The notes under the pieces were generated by a model. That model saw only the letters and a list, made by a program, of their open reading frames with translations. It was not told where the DNA came from and ran no database searches. From Caldisericum exile (GTDB taxonomy: Bacteria > Caldisericota > Caldisericia > Caldisericales > Caldisericaceae), in assembly GCA_020722505.1 (NCBI GenBank), contig DYKR01000002.1:1-64000 (forward strand): a stretch of DNA of 64,000 bases. The letters are read 5' to 3'. Positions 33,303-43,553 of this stretch are shown here, one piece after another. The position numbers were made by a program, and so were the translations under genes. Numbering within the stretch: the stretch's first letter is position 1; every line of letters starts with the position of its first letter.

Positions 33303-35525
33303 TTATTTCTTTTCCCAATACCAGAGTTCTGAATTGTATGTGTAACCAATAGAAGAAGAAACCACATAATCAAAGCCTGCCATAGCAAGATTTGCTTTTG
33401 GTGTATAGATATCAGTCCATAAAACTAATCCAATTTGTGGCACAAGGTCTGCAATCCTTTGATCTGCAATATAGTAGTTCTTTTGACGAACTACTGGGTC
33501 AACTTCGTGAGTTGCCTTGTAAATTGCTTCACTAAGGGTAGGATCAGAAATGCCGGTGTAGTTTTGTCCTTCCCATTCATTTGCTTCGGTTGGAATTTGG
33601 TCGGAAGAATAAAGTGTATATCCACCTGGGTCAAGTGGATCTCCACCCCAAGCAAACATTGCTAACTGGAACATCCTGTGGGTTGTATAAGTGCCAAAGA
33701 AGTAAGCTGCTGATAGGAATTTTGTTTGAATATCAACGCCAATTTTCTTAAGTTGAGCTTGTAAGACTACAGCTTCGTCTTTTCTATCTTGTCGTGTTGT
33801 TGTCGAGAGTTCAATGGTTAACTTCTTTCCATCTTTGTATCTGAAGCCATCAGAACCCATCTTCCAACCTGCTTCATCAAGAAGTTTATTTGCCATTGCA
33901 GGATCGTATTTTGGTGTAGTTGCTTTTGGATTTCTATAGAATTCGTTAAAGAGTGCAATATAAGGATAGTAGCTAACTCTTCTTTGACCTAAGAATACAC
34001 GCTTGCTCAAATCATCGCAATCAATACCATAGGCAAGTGCTTTACGAACTTTTACATCAGAAAGGATTGGATCGGTTGTATTAACTTCTAGATGTTCCCA
34101 GAAGGTTGAAAGAACCTTTTGAACTTTAATGGTTTTAATTTTTTCTGCCTGTTGAGCCTCTTTCTCTCCAAGTCCTATGAGAGTTAAATCAACCTTTCCT
34201 GCAAGAACATTCATCAACATGGTATTTGTATCAGGTATCCACTGATACACAAACTCCTGGACAAGTGGCTTTGAGCCGGCCCAACCAAACCAGTTAGGAT
34301 TTGGTTCAAGAGAAATATATGCCCCTTCAACCCAATCTTTAATCTTGTATGGACCTGCATGGACAGGTTTCTTTGCAAGGGCTGAAGATGTAATTTGTTC
34401 TAATGGAACCTGGCTATAGAAGTGTTTAGGATACATTGGAAGACCAAGGTTTGCATATGGTGTTGTATCATTCCAGGTTACAACCATTGTGTATGGGTTG
34501 GGGAATTCAATTTTTTCAATCTTATCATAAGGATCGGTTGTAGGTATCTGCTCGATTTTTCCAGAAAGATAAATGTCAAATACACCAAATTTAATATCTT
34601 CTTCGTAATTTACAGGAACGCCATCAGACCATTTAACACCTTTTCTAAGGTAGTAAGTTGTCTTCATATAGGTCTTGTCATTTACCTTATAAGTTGTCCA
34701 GGTGCCATCTTTAAAGTTTGGAACATTAAGTGCCATCCTTGGTGCTACTACTCCATTAGGGAATGCCATAATTAAACCATCTTCATACTGCATAGCGATA
34801 TTACGCTGTGCCATCATTGAAGTTGCAAAACTCATTAACGCATCAGGTTCCTGTGTTTGTGCAATAACTACTCTCCCACCAACCTGTGGGGGCACAACAA
34901 TCTTATAGATTGTATATGCACACTCTGACCTTGTTGCTGCCATTGTTGGGTCAACAGTTGCTTCTTTTGTATGGTAAGTAAGAATCTGGATATCAGGTCT
35001 GTAGGCAAGTGTAACTGCTCCCACTGCCCAAGAAGCAATCTTTTTCCAATCGTTTGCCCAAACAATTGGTTCACCCTTGAATGCCTGTGCTTCTTTTTCT
35101 TTGCCAAGCACTCTTACTCCAAGGACTGCAAGCTCTTGTCTTGTGATGGAATTTTCTGGTTTAAAGGTTCCATCAGGATAACCTTTAATGTAACCAGCTT
35201 TTACCGCTGCTTCTACATAACCAAATGACCAACGAGATGCACTTACATCCTTAAATGTTGGTGTTGCAGGTTTATACTCTTTGAGCCCTTTTGCAATGCA
35301 AATCATTTTTGCAAATTGTTCTCTTGTTACAGGGCTCTCTGGCTTGAATGTTCCATCAGGAAAACCTGCAATTACGCCTTTTGAAACCAAATAATCAATT
35401 TGGTCTTTTGCCCAATAATCAGCGGGAAGATCTTTAAAACCTGCACCCAAAACACTTAAGGGCCTAACTGCAAAAAGCGTTAAAACCATTACAACTGCAA
35501 GAAATACAACTAATACTTTCTTCAT
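33303..35525 (-). CDS. SLH-domain-containing oligopeptide-binding protein (SBP_bac_5 family)
   Basis: Signal peptide MKKVLVVFLAVVMVLTLFAV, two clear SLH repeats (GFPDGTFKPESPVTREQ, GYPDGTFKPENSITRQE) and one degenerate, then family-5 solute-binding domain. ATG 35525 preceded by GGAGGTAAAAGT. Confidence 0.92.
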   Translation of the reverse strand: MKKVLVVFLAVVMVLTLFAVRPLSVLGAGFKDLPADYWAKDQIDYLVSKGVIAGFPDGTFKPESPVTREQFAKMICIAKGLKEYKPATPTFKDVSASRWSFGYVEAAVKAGYIKGYPDGTFKPENSITRQELAVLGVRVLGKEKEAQAFKGEPIVWANDWKKIASWAVGAVTLAYRPDIQILTYHTKEATVDPTMAATRSECAYTIYKIVVPPQVGGRVVIAQTQEPDALMSFATSMMAQRNIAMQYEDGLIMAFPNGVVAPRMALNVPNFKDGTWTTYKVNDKTYMKTTYYLRKGVKWSDGVPVNYEEDIKFGVFDIYLSGKIEQIPTTDPYDKIEKIEFPNPYTMVVTWNDTTPYANLGLPMYPKHFYSQVPLEQITSSALAKKPVHAGPYKIKDWVEGAYISLEPNPNWFGWAGSKPLVQEFVYQWIPDTNTMLMNVLAGKVDLTLIGLGEKEAQQAEKIKTIKVQKVLSTFWEHLEVNTTDPILSDVKVRKALAYGIDCDDLSKRVFLGQRRVSYYPYIALFNEFYRNPKATTPKYDPAMANKLLDEAGWKMGSDGFRYKDGKKLTIELSTTTRQDRKDEAVVLQAQLKKIGVDIQTKFLSAAYFFGTYTTHRMFQLAMFAWGGDPLDPGGYTLYSSDQIPTEANEWEGQNYTGISDPTLSEAIYKATHEVDPVVRQKNYYIADQRIADLVPQIGLVLWTDIYTPKANLAMAGFDYVVSSSIGYTYNSELWYWEKK

Positions 35526-35596
35526 ACTTTTACCTCCTTCTTCTTTGTTTTTTAAAAACCACTTTTCGAAAATTTTTTGCAACTTCTCACCTCCTT

Positions 35597-36025
35597 TTAA
35601 CGTAGAGTTTGCATCACAGGTAAAACAAAATTACCTATATAATTATACAGAAATTGATGGGATTGCAAATATAAAGAAGATTTTATATTTCTAAAATCAG
35701 TGTAAGCGTAATCGCTTATATTTGGTTTAGAGCGAGTCTCAAAATTATAGGGATAGTAATCAAAAATTAAAAAAAGAAAATTTAACAGAAATCCTAAAAA
35801 ATTGATCTCGTCTTTCTTTTTATTAATGCCTACTTCTTCTCTATAGGTTCCTAAAGTGCTGCTAAAAACTTTTTCCTTTGCTATTTTAGAATCAGCCTTA
35901 TCTTTCTTAAGTAAAATTGCAATTTCAAATATATCTTTCAATTCATCTGAAATATCAGCAAAATCAATTTCTTTTTCATCTAAAAAATTTTCAATAACGT
36001 CGTTAAGTTTATCTTCTCTATCCAT
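35597..36025 (-). CDS. Small protein downstream of ECF sigma factor; putative membrane anti-sigma
   Basis: 142 aa, overlaps the sigma gene by 8 bp; acidic N-terminus, one hydrophobic segment (NFLGFLLNFLFLIFDYY), no cysteines. Confidence 0.5.
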   Translation of the reverse strand: MDREDKLNDVIENFLDEKEIDFADISDELKDIFEIAILLKKDKADSKIAKEKVFSSTLGTYREEVGINKKKDEINFLGFLLNFLFLIFDYYPYNFETRSKPNISDYAYTDFRNIKSSLYLQSHQFLYNYIGNFVLPVMQTLR

Positions 36026-36572
36026 TTAATAACTCCTCTATAATCTCCTTTAATCTCTTCAATCCTCTAAATTGCGTTATCTTCACAGCACTTTCCGTTT
36101 TACCCAAAGTTAAAGCAATTTCCTTAACGGACTTTCTTTCGTAGAATCTCATTAATAGCACCGATCTATAATCCTCTGGAAGTTTATTTAAGGCCAATTT
36201 AACAATTTGGTCAACATCTTCAACGGTAAAACTACCGTAAACATCGTAAAGGATAGGATGATAAGTTTTTTCAAATTTTTCTTCAAGAGGAAGCACATCA
36301 TGGCCGAGGTTCTGTCTAAACCAATCTCTTATGTTATTCCTTGCAATTGCATACATCCAGGTATCAAGATGGTATCCCTCTTTAATTTCAAAATTTTTCA
36401 AACTCTTAATAAACTTCAAAAAAGTTTCAGAAGTCAAATCTTCAGCAACTTCTCTCATCTTCACCCTTTTGTAAACATAGTTAAAGATCCTGTCAAAATA
36501 GTAGTTAAAAAACTCAACGAATGCCTTCTCGTCACCATCTTTTAGCTTCTTTACAATTTCAAATTCGTCCAA
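36018..36572 (-). CDS. RNA polymerase sigma factor, ECF/sigma-70 family
   Basis: Region 2 (AEDLTSETFLKFIKSL..WMYAIARNNIRDWFR) and region 4 (LPEDYRSVLLMRFYERKSVKEIALTLGKTESAVK). Confidence 0.93.
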   Translation of the reverse strand: MDEFEIVKKLKDGDEKAFVEFFNYYFDRIFNYVYKRVKMREVAEDLTSETFLKFIKSLKNFEIKEGYHLDTWMYAIARNNIRDWFRQNLGHDVLPLEEKFEKTYHPILYDVYGSFTVEDVDQIVKLALNKLPEDYRSVLLMRFYERKSVKEIALTLGKTESAVKITQFRGLKRLKEIIEELLNG

Positions 36573-36613
36573 TCCTTCACCTATATATACGTAAATTAAA
36601 CAAAAAAGTTACA

Positions 36614-37471
36614 CTAAAAATTACCCACAACCTCACCAACTTTAAACAAATATGGAGTTCTAACTACAATAAATGAATTAAAACCCAAAAGGTTTTTGTC
36701 AAGAAAACTCGCAACCACATAATCGTTTTCCACACCTTCAAACTTTATTTCCGCTTTTTGGATTATATTACCATTTACTATATACACATATTTTTTACCG
36801 GCATCAGCTATTACACTACTTCTTGGAACCTTTATACCATAAACAACATCTACAAGAATTGTAACAGAAGTTTTTTCCTTTAGAAATTCATAGAGATAAC
36901 AAGAAAATTCATAAAAACAATACTCATTGTTTTCGTAAATCTTCTTTCCAGAAGTAACTAAAAACTCGTCAAGTAAAACTTTTAAAGAATTATAAGAATA
37001 GATATCTTTTTTGATACCTACAAAGAAATTGTTATTACTCACTATACAACCAATGGGTTCACCAACGGAAAAATTTTTTTTATTCAGGTGAACAAAACTA
37101 AAATTTTGGGTATCGTTAAAAAAGTAAGATTTGTTATTATTCCCAAAACCAAATAAAAAAATCCCTTCTTCAGTTGCATAAATGCCTTGGACACTTTCTT
37201 TTGAGTAAAGTTTTGCAATAAGTTCATCTTTTTTCACATAGTCAAAATTTGACTTTAAATATTCTATGCTTCCATTACCAGGGGTAATTACATTAATACA
37301 AGGAAGAAATAAAACAAACGGGACTTCTTTAGTTATCTTGTAGTAAGATACATTCACAACTTCAAATTTGGACAAATTTTTCTTTAAGAAGCCCCTTATA
37401 TCTTTAATAGAATTTAAAACCAATACCAAAAACAAAACGAAAATAAGGATATAAACAAGTTTTTTTTGCAT
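36614..37471 (-). CDS. Membrane-anchored protein, possibly HlyD/adaptor-like
   Basis: N-terminal TM; DYVKKDELIAKLYSKESVQGIYA and VPRSSVIADAGKKYVYIVNGNIIQKAEIKFEGVENDYVVAS resemble adaptor barrel segments. Confidence 0.45.
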   Translation of the reverse strand: MQKKLVYILIFVLFLVLVLNSIKDIRGFLKKNLSKFEVVNVSYYKITKEVPFVLFLPCINVITPGNGSIEYLKSNFDYVKKDELIAKLYSKESVQGIYATEEGIFLFGFGNNNKSYFFNDTQNFSFVHLNKKNFSVGEPIGCIVSNNNFFVGIKKDIYSYNSLKVLLDEFLVTSGKKIYENNEYCFYEFSCYLYEFLKEKTSVTILVDVVYGIKVPRSSVIADAGKKYVYIVNGNIIQKAEIKFEGVENDYVVASFLDKNLLGFNSFIVVRTPYLFKVGEVVGNF

Positions 37472-37481
37472 TTAGTGAACA

Positions 37482-38534
37482 CTATTTTTTCTTACGCAAG
37501 AATGCTGGAATTTCAAAATCTCCCTGGTCAATTGATTCTTCAATTTTTATCAGTTTCTCTTTTGGTCTTGCCTCTTTAGACTTATCAAATCCTGCTGCAA
37601 TAAGCGAGATTCTTACTTCATCTTCAAGATCCTCTTGAAAGACGGTTCCGAAAATTAAATTCGAATCATTTACCACCGTTTCCTTTACAAAAGTAGCAGC
37701 CTCGTTCACCTCAAAGAGGGTAAGATTCTTAGGGCTTCCTGTGATATTCAAAAGGACCCTTGTTGCGCCTTCTATAGAATACTCAAGTAATGGACTTGAA
37801 ATAGCCTGTTTTGCTGCATCAACTGCTCTATTTTCGCCCCTTCCAACTCCTATACCAAACCAAGCGTTTCCAGCTCCTGCTAAGGTTGTTCTTACATCTG
37901 CAAAATCAACATTAACAAGACCTGGTTTAGTAATAATTTCTGAAATTCCTTTAACAGCGTAGAAAAGCACGTTGTCAGCAACTCTAAAAGCTTCATTAAT
38001 AGGAGTTTTTTTATCTATTATTTTAAGTAATTTGTCATTTGAAATAAGAATAAGTGTATCAACGAACTCATTTAGTTGCCTTATACCTTCTTCTGCTTGC
38101 TCAATTCTCTTTTTACCTTCAAAAGTAAAAGGCTTTGTAACAACTCCAACAGTTAGAATACCGAGTTCCTTAGTGATAGAAGCAATAACTGGAGATGCAC
38201 CAGTGCCAGTGCCACCACCCATGCCTGCCGTTATAAACACAAGGTCTGCACCTTCTATGATCTTCCTAAGTTCATCTTTACTTTCTTCAGCAGACTTTCT
38301 TCCAATTTCTGGGAAACTCCCAGCACCAAGGCCTCCTGTTGTCCTTGGACCAATCTGGACTTTCTTTTCTGCTTTGTTAAGTGATAGGACTTGAACATCA
38401 GTATTTATTGCAATAAACTCAACTCCGTTAATTCCCTCATCTATCATCCTGTTTATTGCATTTCCTCCCCCGCCGCCAACTCCTAAAACCTTTATTCTTG
38501 CTGCACTTATCTTCCAAGGATCCATATCAAACAT
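37482..38534 (-). CDS. ftsZ: Cell division protein FtsZ
   Basis: [24 protein letters not shown] tubulin signature, C-terminal [11 protein letters not shown]. Confidence 0.98.
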   Translation of the reverse strand: MFDMDPWKISAARIKVLGVGGGGGNAINRMIDEGINGVEFIAINTDVQVLSLNKAEKKVQIGPRTTGGLGAGSFPEIGRKSAEESKDELRKIIEGADLVFITAGMGGGTGTGASPVIASITKELGILTVGVVTKPFTFEGKKRIEQAEEGIRQLNEFVDTLILISNDKLLKIIDKKTPINEAFRVADNVLFYAVKGISEIITKPGLVNVDFADVRTTLAGAGNAWFGIGVGRGENRAVDAAKQAISSPLLEYSIEGATRVLLNITGSPKNLTLFEVNEAATFVKETVVNDSNLIFGTVFQEDLEDEVRISLIAAGFDKSKEARPKEKLIKIEESIDQGDFEIPAFLRKKK

Positions 38535-38545
38535 AAAAGCACCTC

Positions 38546-39751
38546 CTATTCAAAAATATCCTTAAGCCAGGAAAAAGAAGAAAAGATTGATTTCTTCTTT
38601 GAATGGGTTGTGTCTTCATTCAGGGCATAAAGGATTAGTCCGATAGAAGTAGAATATTCTGGTGCATTCAAAATATCAGAAAAAGAAAATTCGCCCTTCG
38701 GAAAACCAACTCTTACTGGCAATTCTAAAATCTCATTTGCTCTTTTCGCAATGTTTTTAAGTTTAGCAGTGCCACCAGTTATAACAACCCCAGAATGAAG
38801 AGATCCCCAATACCCTGACTTAATTAACTCGAGTTTAATAGTTTGTAATATCTCATCAACCCTTGCTGTAATCACTTCAGATAAATAATCCAAGTTAACC
38901 TTTAATTTCTCATCTGTGCCAATCTGAGTTGCTTCAATTTCAACACCTTCAGTAGTGCTATCATCACACTTTGCAAATCCGTATTCTTTTTTTATACGCT
39001 CTGCCTCTTCAAGAGAAATCCTCAAAGCATAGGCAATATCTTTTGTTATGTATTCACCACCAATAGGAAGAACAGAGGTATGTGCAATACTTCCATTTGT
39101 GTAAACTGCAAGATCTCCAGTGCCTGCCCCAATATCAACAAGTGCAACGCCTAATTCCTTTTCCTGATCCCTAAGAACGGAAATAGAAGAAGCAAGTGCT
39201 TGTAAAACAAACGCTTCTTTTTGAAGGCCAACCATTGAAATTACTTTTTCAATATTGTAAAGAACTGTGGAAGAACCAGTTATTATATGAACTTCTTCTT
39301 CAAGTTTAATCCCGGACATACCAATAGGGTTTCTTATTCCACCTTGACCATCAATTATAAACTGCCTTGGTATGGAGTGAATGACCTTTTGATTTGCTTG
39401 AAGTAAAAGAACTCTTGAGGCTTCTTCAACTCTTCTAATATCGTCTTTTGAAATCTCTCTTCCCTCTCTTGAGACGACTACACTTCCTTTGTTATTTAAA
39501 GAAAACACGTGTGTGCCAGAAACGGAAACATAAACACTGTTTGTCTTTTTATAAGCCATGGTTTCTGCAATTTTTTTTGCTTCGGATACTGCTTCAGAAG
39601 CCTTATTCAAATCAATTACAACACCCTTATTAATACTTTTGGAAGGAACGGAGCCTACCCCAATTATTGAAGCATTACCATCCTCAATTTCTGCAATCAA
39701 ATATTTAATTGTTTGGCTCCCTAAATCGAGTGCTGCAACTACCCTATCCAT
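38546..39751 (-). CDS. ftsA: Cell division protein FtsA
   Basis: [40 protein letters not shown]. Confidence 0.95.
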   Translation of the reverse strand: MDRVVAALDLGSQTIKYLIAEIEDGNASIIGVGSVPSKSINKGVVIDLNKASEAVSEAKKIAETMAYKKTNSVYVSVSGTHVFSLNNKGSVVVSREGREISKDDIRRVEEASRVLLLQANQKVIHSIPRQFIIDGQGGIRNPIGMSGIKLEEEVHIITGSSTVLYNIEKVISMVGLQKEAFVLQALASSISVLRDQEKELGVALVDIGAGTGDLAVYTNGSIAHTSVLPIGGEYITKDIAYALRISLEEAERIKKEYGFAKCDDSTTEGVEIEATQIGTDEKLKVNLDYLSEVITARVDEILQTIKLELIKSGYWGSLHSGVVITGGTAKLKNIAKRANEILELPVRVGFPKGEFSFSDILNAPEYSTSIGLILYALNEDTTHSKKKSIFSSFSWLKDIFE

Positions 39752-40349
39752 TCTCCCTCCATTCGATAATTGCTTGCATATTAAATCTTAAATCTATTGA
39801 TTCGACCTGTTTTAAGTTATTTTTTAAAAATTCAACTGTTTTACTGTATTCTTCAATTTTTTTCACATAATCCCCCAGTCCTACTAATACAATGATATTA
39901 TTTTTGTCAATAAATACAATACCCCTATTTTGAAAATCAACATATTTGACCAAATTTAAAAAGCCCATTTTTTTCAAACTAAAAAGAAAATTTTTTATTT
40001 CTAAATTATATAAATTAGAATTAAAATTACAAATTACATCAAAGACTCCATTATCACTTTTTGCTAAGTATCCCCTTTCGGTAATATCAAAAACACCGTC
40101 TTTAAATTTCACTTTCAAAATAGTTTTCTCCACATAAAAGACTTCAATAGAAAAGTGGTTTCTTTCAATTTTTACATCTTTTTTAGGTAAGAGCGTTAAG
40201 TAAACAGGACCTAAATGATTTAAAAGAAAGGAGGGTTCAATTGGAACATTAGAATTTATTTTAATTTTACTTTCTAAAACAAAAATGGAATAGTAAAAGG
40301 GAATGAATACTAACAAAATAACTATAAAAATTGTTAAGAGTTTTTTCAC
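39744..40349 (-). CDS. FtsQ/DivIB-like division protein
   Basis: N-terminal TM; position between ddl and ftsA; C-terminal SIDLRFNMQAIIEW resembles FtsQ ends. Confidence 0.65.
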   Translation of the reverse strand: MKKLLTIFIVILLVFIPFYYSIFVLESKIKINSNVPIEPSFLLNHLGPVYLTLLPKKDVKIERNHFSIEVFYVEKTILKVKFKDGVFDITERGYLAKSDNGVFDVICNFNSNLYNLEIKNFLFSLKKMGFLNLVKYVDFQNRGIVFIDKNNIIVLVGLGDYVKKIEEYSKTVEFLKNNLKQVESIDLRFNMQAIIEWRENG

Positions 40350-41275
40350 CTTTTTCTTTGAAGTGCTTCTTGTAAGATAAAGTCAACAAGGTCCTCGAAA
40401 CTTATATTTTCTGCTTTTGCCGCATCTGGCACGAGACTTGTCTCAGTAAAACCAGGAATCGTATTTACCTCAAGCACATAGACATCATCTTTATTTGCTA
40501 TCATATCGATTCTTGCAAAATCTCTTAGTCCAAACTCTTTATAGATACGCCTTCCGTATTCTTCGGCGAGATTCTTCTGATAAGAGTTAATCCTTGCAGG
40601 TATTATATGCTTTGACATCAAAGGTGTATATTTAGATTCGTAATCATAAAATTCATGGGCAGGAACAATCTCAATAATTGGAAGGACATGGATATCAGGA
40701 TAGTTGCCAATAATTGCAACTGTAATTTCTGTCCCCTTTATGTAGTCCTCGACTAAAACCATTTCACTTAATTCAAATGCCTTAGCCAAGCCCAAATTGT
40801 ATGAGTTCTCATCTTCTACTATTGTAACGCCAATCGTAGAGCCTTGATCATTTGGTTTAACTACAAGTGTTTTATTTCCCAAAAGTTCTGAAGCATAGGA
40901 ATAAGAAAGGGCATTGTCCTTCTTAAAATAAGTAAATGATGGTGTTTTAACGTCAATTTCTCTAAACATAAATTTGGTAAAGAGTTTATTCATACAGAGT
41001 GCACTTGCAAAAAATGAAGAACCTGTATAGGGAATTCCGTAGAGTTCAAGAACAGCCTGCACTGTCCCATCTTCACCAAATTTCCCGTGAAGAGCAATAA
41101 ACACAACGTCAGGTAAAGTTTTTTTAATAATACTTTCGAGTTCATTCTGAAAATCGTGTTCAACTACATCATATCCCTTACTTCTTAACGCTGAAGCAAT
41201 TGCTTTTCCACTTCTTATCGAGACTTCTCTTTCGGTGGATTTTCCACCATACAATACCAAAACTCTTATACTCAT
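40346..41275 (-). CDS. ddl: D-alanine--D-alanine ligase
   Basis: GKSTEREVSIRSG, LHGKFGEDGTVQ, VLEVNTIPGFTETSLVP. Confidence 0.97.
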   Translation of the reverse strand: MSIRVLVLYGGKSTEREVSIRSGKAIASALRSKGYDVVEHDFQNELESIIKKTLPDVVFIALHGKFGEDGTVQAVLELYGIPYTGSSFFASALCMNKLFTKFMFREIDVKTPSFTYFKKDNALSYSYASELLGNKTLVVKPNDQGSTIGVTIVEDENSYNLGLAKAFELSEMVLVEDYIKGTEITVAIIGNYPDIHVLPIIEIVPAHEFYDYESKYTPLMSKHIIPARINSYQKNLAEEYGRRIYKEFGLRDFARIDMIANKDDVYVLEVNTIPGFTETSLVPDAAKAENISFEDLVDFILQEALQRKR

Positions 41276-42204
41276 TTCTTCCTTTCAATAAGCCCAAGAT
41301 TTTTAAAATCACCTAAAAGTTTAATCTCGAGTTCCAACACAAGGTCTTTATTCTTATAAACTCTCGATTGAGCTTCCCTAATTAAGTTTACCACATCATC
41401 TGCTGTTGCGTTGCCGAGATTTACAATAAAATTTGCATGCTTATCAGAAATAATTGCATCTCCAAAATGCAAACCCTTACACCCTGACTCTTCCAAAACC
41501 TTACCGGCATAGGTAGTGGGAGGATTTTTAAAAACACTGCCCGCACATGGAAAATCAAGTGGCTGCTTATCATAACGTACTCTCAGATTCATCTCTTTTG
41601 CTTTAACAATTTCCTTTTCATCTTTTTCTTCCATGGCGATTACAGCATTTAACAAAATTAGTCTTTCGTCTTGCAAAATCGAATACCTATAATCAAAGTG
41701 AAAATCATCGTGTTTGAATCGATAAATTTTACCATTTAAATCCATTACATCCCCATATAAAACTTTAGTGCTTATGTAGTGGGAATTAGTTCCTGCATTC
41801 ATCGCAATTGCACCACCAATTGCACCAGGAATACCAAAAGCAAACTCTAAGCCACCAAGATTGTGCCTCATAGATTGTTCAATAAAAAATTGTAAAGAGG
41901 CACCAGCCTCAATAAAGGCAATATTTTGAGAAAACGTAAATTTACCAAACTTATTTCCAAGTTTAATTACAATGCCTCTAATGCCTTCATCTGCAACAAG
42001 GATGTTTGTTCCATTTCCTATAACTGTAACTTCGAGATTGTTTTGTTTTGCAAATTTAATGACTTTCTCAAGATCATCTACACAAGAAGGTTCCACGAAA
42101 ATTTCAGCAGGACCTCCAATCTTAAAAGAAGTGTGTTTAGAAAGAGGCTCTTCAAAAAGCACAGTCCCTTTAGTCAAATTTCTTATTTTCTCTATAGTTT
42201 TCAT
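41272..42204 (-). CDS. murB: UDP-N-acetylenolpyruvoylglucosamine reductase
   Basis: HTSFKIGGPAEIFV, GNGTNILVADEGIRG, GIPGAIGGAIAMNAG, CAGSVFKNP. Confidence 0.97.
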   Translation of the reverse strand: MKTIEKIRNLTKGTVLFEEPLSKHTSFKIGGPAEIFVEPSCVDDLEKVIKFAKQNNLEVTVIGNGTNILVADEGIRGIVIKLGNKFGKFTFSQNIAFIEAGASLQFFIEQSMRHNLGGLEFAFGIPGAIGGAIAMNAGTNSHYISTKVLYGDVMDLNGKIYRFKHDDFHFDYRYSILQDERLILLNAVIAMEEKDEKEIVKAKEMNLRVRYDKQPLDFPCAGSVFKNPPTTYAGKVLEESGCKGLHFGDAIISDKHANFIVNLGNATADDVVNLIREAQSRVYKNKDLVLELEIKLLGDFKNLGLIERKK

Positions 42205-43553
42205 ATCCCACCTGATTTTAGCAAAATTTTTTCTAAAACAAAATTTACTTTGGATGGTCCAAGGGTTATAACTAAATCATCTTTTTTCAACAATTTTAAA
42301 ACAATGTCTGCTGCTTCATCGTAGTTAGATGCTTTAATTACGATTTTTTGAGGGTTTGTTTCTTTTATCCAATTAAATACTTGTTCATCGTTAATCCCAT
42401 CAATTGGAGCTTCAAAAGCAGAAGCAATCGGTAAAACAACCACTACGTTAGATAGATAAAACGGCCGTCCAATCTCACTACCGAGGGTGTAAACTCTTGT
42501 GTATCTATGTGGTTCAAAAATTGCTATGATTCTATTGTTTTGAAAATGTTTTTTTAAAGCAGAAAGAGAGGCTTCAACTTCTGTCGGATGATCCGCATGG
42601 TCATCAAAAAAATACGCATCGTAATATTTACCAATAAATTCTAACCTTCTTTTAGGCAAACTAAAACTACCCAACACTTCAGAAAATCTACTAAAATCAG
42701 CACCAAGAAGTTTTGCAACCAGCAATGAACCAATGGTGTTTAATAAGTATTTCTCACCGAACATATTAACAAAAATTTCAGACAAAGTTTCCCCTAAAAT
42801 GTTTGCTTGAAACAATATACCGTTTTTGAGAAATTTAACACTATCCACATAGGCATCAAGTTCTCTATTCCAAAGACCATAAAAAAATTTATTTTTAGGT
42901 ATATGTTTGGAAACTTCAACAACATTTTTATCTTCACCATTCAAAACCAAAGTCTCACTATTAAGCATGAATCCTCTAAAGGCATTTTTAAGATTCTCAA
43001 AACTAAAATTGTAGGCGTTAAGATGGTCTTTATCGATACTTGTAACAACTCCAATATAAGGTTTAAATAAAAGGAAGGTGCGATCACTTTCATCTGATTC
43101 AATAACGAAGTATTCGGCATCTTTTAAGAAAGTGCTATTCTCAGGATGTTTACCACCAATGTATGCATTTACCGACAAGTTAGAAGATAGTAAGGTAGAA
43201 ATTATTGAAGTTGTAGACGTTTTACCATGAGTCCCTGCAACAACTATACTTTTGTAGTTTTTTGCAATTTCTGATAGAGCCTCTCCTCTTTTTACTATTG
43301 GTATATCTAAAGATTTAGCTTTTTTAAGTAATTCATTATTTTCTGGAATAGCTGAAGAGATAATAACTTTTTTAAAAGACTTATCAACCACAAAGTCCTT
43401 ATCAATGAACTTAATTCCTAAATTTTCTAAATGTTGTTTTGCACTGCCTGAATTAACATCAAAACCGTATATGTCGTAGCCAAGGCTATTGTAAATCTCG
43501 GCAAGCCTCCTCATGCCAACGCCTAAAATACCAAGCATTAATATTTTATCCAT
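42201..43553 (-). CDS. murC: UDP-N-acetylmuramate--L-alanine ligase
   Basis: GTHGKTSTTSI, ESDESDRTFL, DDHADHPTEV, FEPHRYTRV. Confidence 0.96.
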   Translation of the reverse strand: MDKILMLGILGVGMRRLAEIYNSLGYDIYGFDVNSGSAKQHLENLGIKFIDKDFVVDKSFKKVIISSAIPENNELLKKAKSLDIPIVKRGEALSEIAKNYKSIVVAGTHGKTSTTSIISTLLSSNLSVNAYIGGKHPENSTFLKDAEYFVIESDESDRTFLLFKPYIGVVTSIDKDHLNAYNFSFENLKNAFRGFMLNSETLVLNGEDKNVVEVSKHIPKNKFFYGLWNRELDAYVDSVKFLKNGILFQANILGETLSEIFVNMFGEKYLLNTIGSLLVAKLLGADFSRFSEVLGSFSLPKRRLEFIGKYYDAYFFDDHADHPTEVEASLSALKKHFQNNRIIAIFEPHRYTRVYTLGSEIGRPFYLSNVVVVLPIASAFEAPIDGINDEQVFNWIKETNPQKIVIKASNYDEAADIVLKLLKKDDLVITLGPSKVNFVLEKILLKSGGI

